Assembly (NCBI RefSeq): GCF_013181195.1
Contig: NZ_SMZP01000001.1
Location: 496,001 to 560,000 of the forward strand
From: Caulobacter sp. RHG1
GTDB lineage: Bacteria; Pseudomonadota; Alphaproteobacteria; Caulobacterales; Caulobacteraceae
Length of the DNA stretch: 64,000 nt
Reading direction: 5' to 3'
Part shown: one piece after another, positions 59,754 through 64,000 of the stretch
Layout: each line of letters starts with the position of its first letter
Numbering within the stretch: position 1 is the stretch's first letter
The notes under the pieces: model-generated
Told to the model about the DNA's origin: nothing
Databases searched by the model: none
The model's input: only the letters and a program-made list of their open reading frames with translations
Position numbers and translations under genes: made by a program

Positions 59754-60152
59754 TCACTCGGTCGGGCCGAGTCGCGCCACGACCCTAAAGCGTTCGCACC
59801 ACAGGTCCATGTCGTCGGCGAAGCCGCCGTTGCGCTCGAAGTAGCGTTGATGCCCCTCGCGCCAATGGGCCAGGGACCGGTCGCCCTCGCCTTCGTCCCG
59901 CGCGAAGTCGGCGTCGACGTCGCGGAAGCGTCGGCGGACCAGCTCGACCGTCTCGATGACCACACGGGGCTCATTGCGGCCGTCGCAGGCGATCATGCGC
60001 TTGCCGACTTCCGTCAGCAGCCCGTCGCGCGCCGCCCAGCAGGTGGCCGTCTTGCGACCGGACATGACCAACGCCAGCAGTTCGTCGGCCAGCTCGGGTC
60101 CGTCACCGAACTGAAAGCGCTCCAGGTCCTTGAAGGTCTCGTCCATGCTCAT
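59754..60152 (-). CDS. ASCH-domain protein
   Basis: 132 residues. 'FGDGPELADELLALVMSGRKTATCWAAR' and 'VVIETVELVRRRFRDVDADFARDEGEGD' with 'WREGHQRYF' form the ASCH (PUA-like) pattern. ASCH proteins bind RNA or act on modified nucleosides such as N4-acetylcytidine. The start overlaps the hutC stop (ATGA), so it is translated with the hut repressor; a link to histidine catabolism is not known. Confidence 0.88.
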   Translation of the reverse strand: MSMDETFKDLERFQFGDGPELADELLALVMSGRKTATCWAARDGLLTEVGKRMIACDGRNEPRVVIETVELVRRRFRDVDADFARDEGEGDRSLAHWREGHQRYFERNGGFADDMDLWCERFRVVARLGPTE

Positions 60153-60856
60153 GCTCCGGGTCCGAACCGCGCCACCAGATCATAGGCCTCGCCGGGGAAC
60201 ACCTGGCGGACGCGAGTGACGTGCTGGCCCTCGCGCCAGGTGCGGCGGTCGACGACCAGGCAGGCCGCGCCTTCGTCGAGGGCCAGCAGGCGGGCGTCAT
60301 CGGCGTCGGCGTTGACGGCGCTGATCCGGCTTTCGGCCTCGGTCCAGGCGACGTTCTCCAGCAGCCAGACACCCGGTGCGACGGCCTCGAAGTCGGCGTC
60401 AGCCATCTCGGGCGCGGCCTTCAGCGACACCAGCCGTCGCTCCAGCGCGAACGGCCGGCCACCGGCGTCGTGCACGCCGTCCAGCGCCAGCAGCCTGCCG
60501 CCCGCCGCCAGTTCGACTTCCTCGGCGTTGTCGCGATCGGCGGCCCGCACCGTTCGCGACAGCAGGCGGAAGGCGTAGGTCTCGCCGCGCGCCACGATCT
60601 CGGACTGGATATCGGGGATGTTCAGCACCGGCGCGTGCACGCGTGGCCGGGCCACGAAAGAGCCCGCCCGCTTGCGGCGCACGATCAGCCCGGCTTCGAC
60701 CAGGGCGGCCATGGCCTTGCTGACCGTCATGCGGGCGCAGCCGTACTGGGTCATCAGCTCGGTCTCGAACGGCACCCGATGACCGGGCTCCCACTCGCCC
60801 GAGCGGATGCGGGCCTCGATGTCCGAACGAATGCGCTGGTGCAGCGGTCCCGTCAC
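60149..60856 (-). CDS. hutC: Histidine utilization repressor HutC
   Basis: 235 residues from GTG 60856, overlapping the hutF stop. A GntR winged helix ('HQRIRSDIEARIRSGEWEPGHRVPFETELMTQYGCARMTVSKAMAAL' pattern) is followed by a UTRA effector domain ('VLNIPDIQSEIVARGETYAFRLLSRTVR', 'ALERRLVSL', 'VTRVRQVFPGEAYDLVARF'). HutC binds hut promoters and is released by urocanate. Neighbours hutF, hutI and hutH confirm the role. Confidence 0.93.
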   Translation of the reverse strand: MTGPLHQRIRSDIEARIRSGEWEPGHRVPFETELMTQYGCARMTVSKAMAALVEAGLIVRRKRAGSFVARPRVHAPVLNIPDIQSEIVARGETYAFRLLSRTVRAADRDNAEEVELAAGGRLLALDGVHDAGGRPFALERRLVSLKAAPEMADADFEAVAPGVWLLENVAWTEAESRISAVNADADDARLLALDEGAACLVVDRRTWREGQHVTRVRQVFPGEAYDLVARFGPGA

Positions 60857-62232
60857 GCCAGCAGGGCCTTCAGGGTCTCGACATAGCGCGCCTGGATCGC
60901 TTCGCGCGCGTGGTGGCGACCGCCGGTAACCAGCTGCTTGCCGTGGCGCCAGACGGTGTCGATGCCGCCGCCGGCGAACACCAGGCTGTCGATCAGCGTG
61001 TCGCCGGAGCGGCCGACCAGGTTCGGATGGTTGGCGTCCAGCGTGATGAAGTCGGCCGGTGCGCCGCGACGCAGGCCGCCGCGTCCGACGCCCAGGGCCT
61101 GCGCGCCGCCGACCGTCGCCGCGCGCCACAGGTCGCCGCCGGTCGAACGCTTGGCGCCGCCCGCCAGCACATTGCGGGCCCGCCGGCTCAGGCGCTGGGC
61201 GTATTCCATGGTCCGCAGCTCCTGGGCGGCGTCGATGACTATGTTGGAGTCCGTCCCGATTCCAAAGCTTCCGCCAGCCGACAGATAGTCCGGCGTCGGG
61301 AAGATCCCGTCGCCCAGATTGGCCTCGGTCACCGGGCATAGACCAGCGACCGCGCCGCTCTTGGCCAGGCGTTCGGTCTCGGTGGCGTTGATGTGGGTGG
61401 CGTGGATCAGGCACCACTGCTTGGTGACCTCGGCATGGTTCATCAGCCAGCGGACGGGCCGCGCGCCGGTGGCGGCCAGGCAGTCGTCGACCTCCTTGGT
61501 CTGCTCGGCCACATGCATGTGGATCGGCCCGCCAGCCGCCAGCGGCAGGATGGCGGTCAGCTCTTCGCCGGTCACCGCGCGCAGGCTGTGCGGCGCGATC
61601 CCGACCACCGCCTCGGGCAGGGCTGAGACGATCTCTCGGCAAGCCTCAACCAGTCGCGCGAAGCCGTCGACATCGTGGATGAAGCGTTTCTGGCCGTCGG
61701 TGGGCGGCAAACCGCCGAAGTTGGAATGGGCGTAGAAGACCGGCAGCAGGGTCAGGCCGATCCCGGTCTCTTCCGCCGCCGCCGCCATCCGCGCCGCCAT
61801 CTCGGCCGGGTTGTCGTAGAACCCGCCATCCGGCGCGTGGTGCAGGTAGTGGAACTCGCCCACCCGCGTGAAGCCGCCCTCCAGCATCTCGACCTGACTC
61901 ATGGCGGCGATGGCCTGGGCCATGTCGGGGTCCAGCCGCTCCAGGAAGCGGTACATGACCTCGCGCCAGGTCCAGAAGTTGTCGCCGGTCTCGCCGCGTG
62001 TCTCGGCCAGGCCCGCCATGGCCCGCTGGAAGGCGTGGCTGTGGACGTTGCCCAGCCCCGGCAGGGCGGGACCCAGGCGCTGGGCGTCGCCCGCGCTGGT
62101 GTCGGTGTCGATGCGCCCAATGCGGCCCTCGGCGATGGTGAACTTCACGCCCCGCGCCCAGCCGTCGGCCAGCAAGGCGCTCTCGCACCAGACCACGGTC
62201 GAAGCTTCGGGCGGATTTTGCGCGTCGGTCAC
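60853..62232 (-). CDS. hutF: Formiminoglutamate deiminase HutF
   Basis: 459 residues of the amidohydrolase superfamily. The zinc motif is 'GLGNVHSHAFQRAM', with further histidines in 'GPIHMHVAEQTKEVDDC' and 'CLIHATHIN', and Asp in 'GIGTDSNIVID'. It converts N-formimino-L-glutamate to N-formyl-L-glutamate and ammonia, the five-step branch used in Pseudomonas and Caulobacter. GTG 62232 is the start; the frame continues upstream antisense to hutI but is not used. Its presence predicts hutG beyond the window. Confidence 0.93.
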   Translation of the reverse strand: MTDAQNPPEASTVVWCESALLADGWARGVKFTIAEGRIGRIDTDTSAGDAQRLGPALPGLGNVHSHAFQRAMAGLAETRGETGDNFWTWREVMYRFLERLDPDMAQAIAAMSQVEMLEGGFTRVGEFHYLHHAPDGGFYDNPAEMAARMAAAAEETGIGLTLLPVFYAHSNFGGLPPTDGQKRFIHDVDGFARLVEACREIVSALPEAVVGIAPHSLRAVTGEELTAILPLAAGGPIHMHVAEQTKEVDDCLAATGARPVRWLMNHAEVTKQWCLIHATHINATETERLAKSGAVAGLCPVTEANLGDGIFPTPDYLSAGGSFGIGTDSNIVIDAAQELRTMEYAQRLSRRARNVLAGGAKRSTGGDLWRAATVGGAQALGVGRGGLRRGAPADFITLDANHPNLVGRSGDTLIDSLVFAGGGIDTVWRHGKQLVTGGRHHAREAIQARYVETLKALLA

Positions 62233-62254
62233 TGGACAAGCCTCATGGTTCGCA

Positions 62255-62272
62255 AATATGTCTATACATATT
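62255..62272. promoter_or_regulatory. HutC operator candidate
   Basis: AATATGT-CTAT-ACATATT, a perfect 7-bp inverted repeat with a 4-base centre, lies in the 72-base gap between divergent hutF and hutI. It resembles known HutC sites with a TGTATATACA-like core. Confidence 0.7.
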
Positions 62273-62304
62273 GAAGCCGACTGCAAGCGAGGGAGACGGA
62301 CAGG

Positions 62305-63510
62305 ATGCGCTGCGACACCCTGTGGATAACTTGCCGTCTCGCCACCCTCGATCCGACACGGCCGGGTCTTGGAATCGTCGAGAACGGCGCGATCGCCGCC
62401 CGCGACGGGCGCATCGTCTACGCCGGTTCGGTCGAAGACGCGCCTGCCTTCGAGGCGGCCCAGACCATCGACTGCGAAGGCCGCTGGATCACTCCCGGCC
62501 TGATCGATCCGCACACCCACCTCGTTTACGCCGGCGACCGTGCTCACGAGTTCGAGCTGCGCCTGGCCGGGGCCTCCTACGAGGAGATCGCCCGGGCCGG
62601 CGGCGGCATCGTCTCGACCATGCGCGCCACCCGCGCGGCGTCTGAGGACGACCTGATCCAGGCCGCCCTGCCCCGCCTGGACGCCCTGATCGCGCAGGGC
62701 GTCACCACCGTCGAGATCAAGTCCGGCTACGGCCTGTCGCTGGACGACGAGATCAAAAGCCTTCGCGCCGCCCGCACCCTCTCCGAAATCCGCCGCGTCG
62801 GGGTCAGCACCACGTTCCTGGGCGCCCACGCGCTGCCGCCGGAGTATCGCGACGACAAGGACGGCTATGTCGATCTGGTCTGCCAGACGATGATCCCGGC
62901 CGTCGCCGCGCGCGGCCTGGCCGACGCGGTCGACGGCTTCTGCGAGGGCATCGGCTTCTCGCCCGACCAGATCCGCCGAGTGTTCGAGGCCGCGCGAGCC
63001 AATGGCCTGCCGGTCAAGCTGCACGCCGAGCAGCTGTCGAACCTGCAAGGCGCGTCGCTCGCCGCCGAGTTCGGCGCGCTGTCGGCCGACCACCTGGAGC
63101 ACCTGGACGAAGCCGGCGTCGCGGCGATGGCCGCCTCGGGCACGGTCGCCACCCTGCTGCCCGGCGCCTACTACTTCACCCGCGAGCACAAGGCGCCGCC
63201 GATCGCGGCGCTGCGGGCGGCCGGCGTGCCGATGGCCCTGGCTACCGACTGCAACCCCGGCACCTCGCCCCTGACCTCGCCGCTGCTGGTCATGAACATG
63301 GCAGCCACCCTCTTTCGGATGACCGTCGAGGAGTGCCTGGCCGGCGTGACGCGCGAGGCCGCGCGGGCGCTGGGCCTGCTGAACACCTGCGGGACTCTGG
63401 AGGCCGGCAAGGCCTGCGATCTCGCCATCTGGGACATCGAGCGTCCCGCCGAACTTGTCTATCGCATGGGCTTCAATCCGCTCCATGCGCGCGTGTGGAG
63501 AGGCCAGTGA
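62305..63510 (+). CDS. hutI: Imidazolonepropionase HutI
   Basis: 401 residues. The metal pair is His70 and His72 in '[12 protein letters not shown]', with '[16 protein letters not shown]' and '[14 protein letters not shown]' and the Asp of '[10 protein letters not shown]' as in the family. It opens the imidazolone ring to N-formimino-L-glutamate, the substrate of HutF. GAGGGAGACGG precedes the ATG. The stop overlaps hutH (GTGA). Confidence 0.95.
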   Translation: MRCDTLWITCRLATLDPTRPGLGIVENGAIAARDGRIVYAGSVEDAPAFEAAQTIDCEGRWITPGLIDPHTHLVYAGDRAHEFELRLAGASYEEIARAGGGIVSTMRATRAASEDDLIQAALPRLDALIAQGVTTVEIKSGYGLSLDDEIKSLRAARTLSEIRRVGVSTTFLGAHALPPEYRDDKDGYVDLVCQTMIPAVAARGLADAVDGFCEGIGFSPDQIRRVFEAARANGLPVKLHAEQLSNLQGASLAAEFGALSADHLEHLDEAGVAAMAASGTVATLLPGAYYFTREHKAPPIAALRAAGVPMALATDCNPGTSPLTSPLLVMNMAATLFRMTVEECLAGVTREAARALGLLNTCGTLEAGKACDLAIWDIERPAELVYRMGFNPLHARVWRGQ

Positions 63511-64000
63511 TCGACCTTGTTCTGAACCCCGGCGACGTCGCCCTGGCCGACTGGAAGGCAATCTATCGCGGGGCCAAGGCGACTCTCGCCGAAGACGCCT
63601 GGCCGGTGATCGCCGCCAGCGCCGCCGCCGTCGAGCGTATCCTGGCCAAGGGCGAGCCGGTCTACGGCATCAACACCGGCTTCGGGAAACTGGCCAGCGT
63701 CCGCATCGGTGACGCAGACCTCGAGACCCTGCAGCGCAACATCGTCCTGTCGCACGCGGCTGGGGTCGGCGAGCCCTCGCCCGTCCCGGTCATCCGCCTG
63801 ATGATGGCCCTGAAACTGGCCAGCCTGGCCCAAGGCGCCTCGGGCGTGCGGGTCGAGACGGTGCGGATGCTGGAGCTTATGCTGAAGCAGGGCCTGACTC
63901 CGGTCGTGCCGTGCCAGGGCTCGGTCGGCGCTTCCGGGGATCTCGCCCCGCTGTCGCACATGGCCGCGACCATGATCGGGGTCGGCGAGATCTTCGTCGA
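63507..64000 (+). CDS. hutH: Histidine ammonia-lyase HutH, 5' part
   Basis: The first 164 residues are visible; the gene runs off the right edge. Start GTG 63507 overlaps the hutI stop. Tyr53 in '[12 protein letters not shown]' is the catalytic tyrosine, and the Ala-Ser-Gly triad 142-144 in '[15 protein letters not shown]' forms the MIO electrophile. It removes ammonia from histidine to give urocanate, the first step and the inducer of the pathway. Confidence 0.95.
   Translation, partial: MIDLVLNPGDVALADWKAIYRGAKATLAEDAWPVIAASAAAVERILAKGEPVYGINTGFGKLASVRIGDADLETLQRNIVLSHAAGVGEPSPVPVIRLMMALKLASLAQGASGVRVETVRMLELMLKQGLTPVVPCQGSVGASGDLAPLSHMAATMIGVGEIFV

Noticed and set aside
62233..63561. Extension of the hutF frame over hutI
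   Set aside because: Antisense to hutI; HutF homology begins at the GTG at 62232.
1..64000. CRISPR arrays, rRNA genes or insertion sequences
   Set aside because: No regularly spaced repeats, rRNA sequence or transposase pattern was seen in the window.

Overview
The window looks like the chromosome of a Caulobacter-type alphaproteobacterium. It has high GC, tightly overlapping ATGA/GTGA gene junctions, many TonB-dependent receptors (three here), a FecI/FecR pair, LacI-regulated glycoside use, tryptophan-halogenase family proteins beside receptors, and Ti/Rhizobium-type tra genes. The genus is inferred from gene content and style, not from a marker gene.

Layout. (1) 2-6377: a seven-gene-plus operon for homoprotocatechuate (4-hydroxyphenylacetate) meta-cleavage: hpaG (3' end only), hpaE, a LigA-like and a LigB-like dioxygenase subunit, hpaF, a succinate-semialdehyde dehydrogenase, hpaH and hpaI. 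Together they take the aromatic ring to pyruvate and succinate. (2) 6441-23665: a genomic island of about 17.2 kb between two copies of a 15-bp repeat. The right copy is the 3' end of a tRNA-Ser(GGA) gene. The island carries a P4-type integrase, nhaA, a SulP remnant, an AlpA-type regulator, an RHH regulator, a cassette with two paralogous 'SRR' proteins around a HEPN-like and a sigma-4-like protein, a DUF7662 protein, an XRE regulator, traD-traC / oriT / traA, a DUF6118 protein, a DUF2971 protein, and an arsenic locus (arsN-arsH divergent from arsR-arsC-arsC-arsB). With a relaxase and oriT but no mating-pair genes it reads as a mobilizable element with arsenic cargo. (3) 23652-25535: tRNA-Ser, msrA, a YjbR protein and a TetR regulator. 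(4) 25901-31310: a TonB-dependent receptor, a TauD-type dioxygenase and a FadR-type regulator. (5) 31492-43288: a secreted M14 peptidase, a large STN-type receptor with FecR and FecI, an MHS-family transporter, a secreted alpha/beta hydrolase and a periplasmic cyclophilin, possibly a peptide-scavenging neighbourhood. (6) 43285-53574: two tryptophan-halogenase family genes, a large receptor, a LacI regulator with an 18-bp perfect palindrome upstream, and a GH3 glycosidase, i.e. a TonB-linked glycan locus. (7) 53705-58622: an acyl-CoA synthetase, copB-copA, ybaK and tRNA-Met. (8) 58635-64000: histidine utilization. hutF-hutC runs leftwards with three further tightly linked genes (ASCH, DUF1993, isochorismatase-like); hutI-hutH runs rightwards and leaves the window. 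A HutC-like operator lies between the two arms.

The part least explained by known biology is the 10.2-12.3 kb cassette in the island: two diverged copies of one unknown protein with a Tat-like SRR start, separated by a HEPN-like and a sigma-region-4-like protein, opposite an RHH gene and preceded by a 40-bp near-perfect palindrome. Also notable are matching short repeats at both island ends that look like integrase arm sites, a clear oriT, and the use of a separate LigA-type subunit in an hpa operon.

All function calls rest on reading the translations and recognising families; no database search was run.
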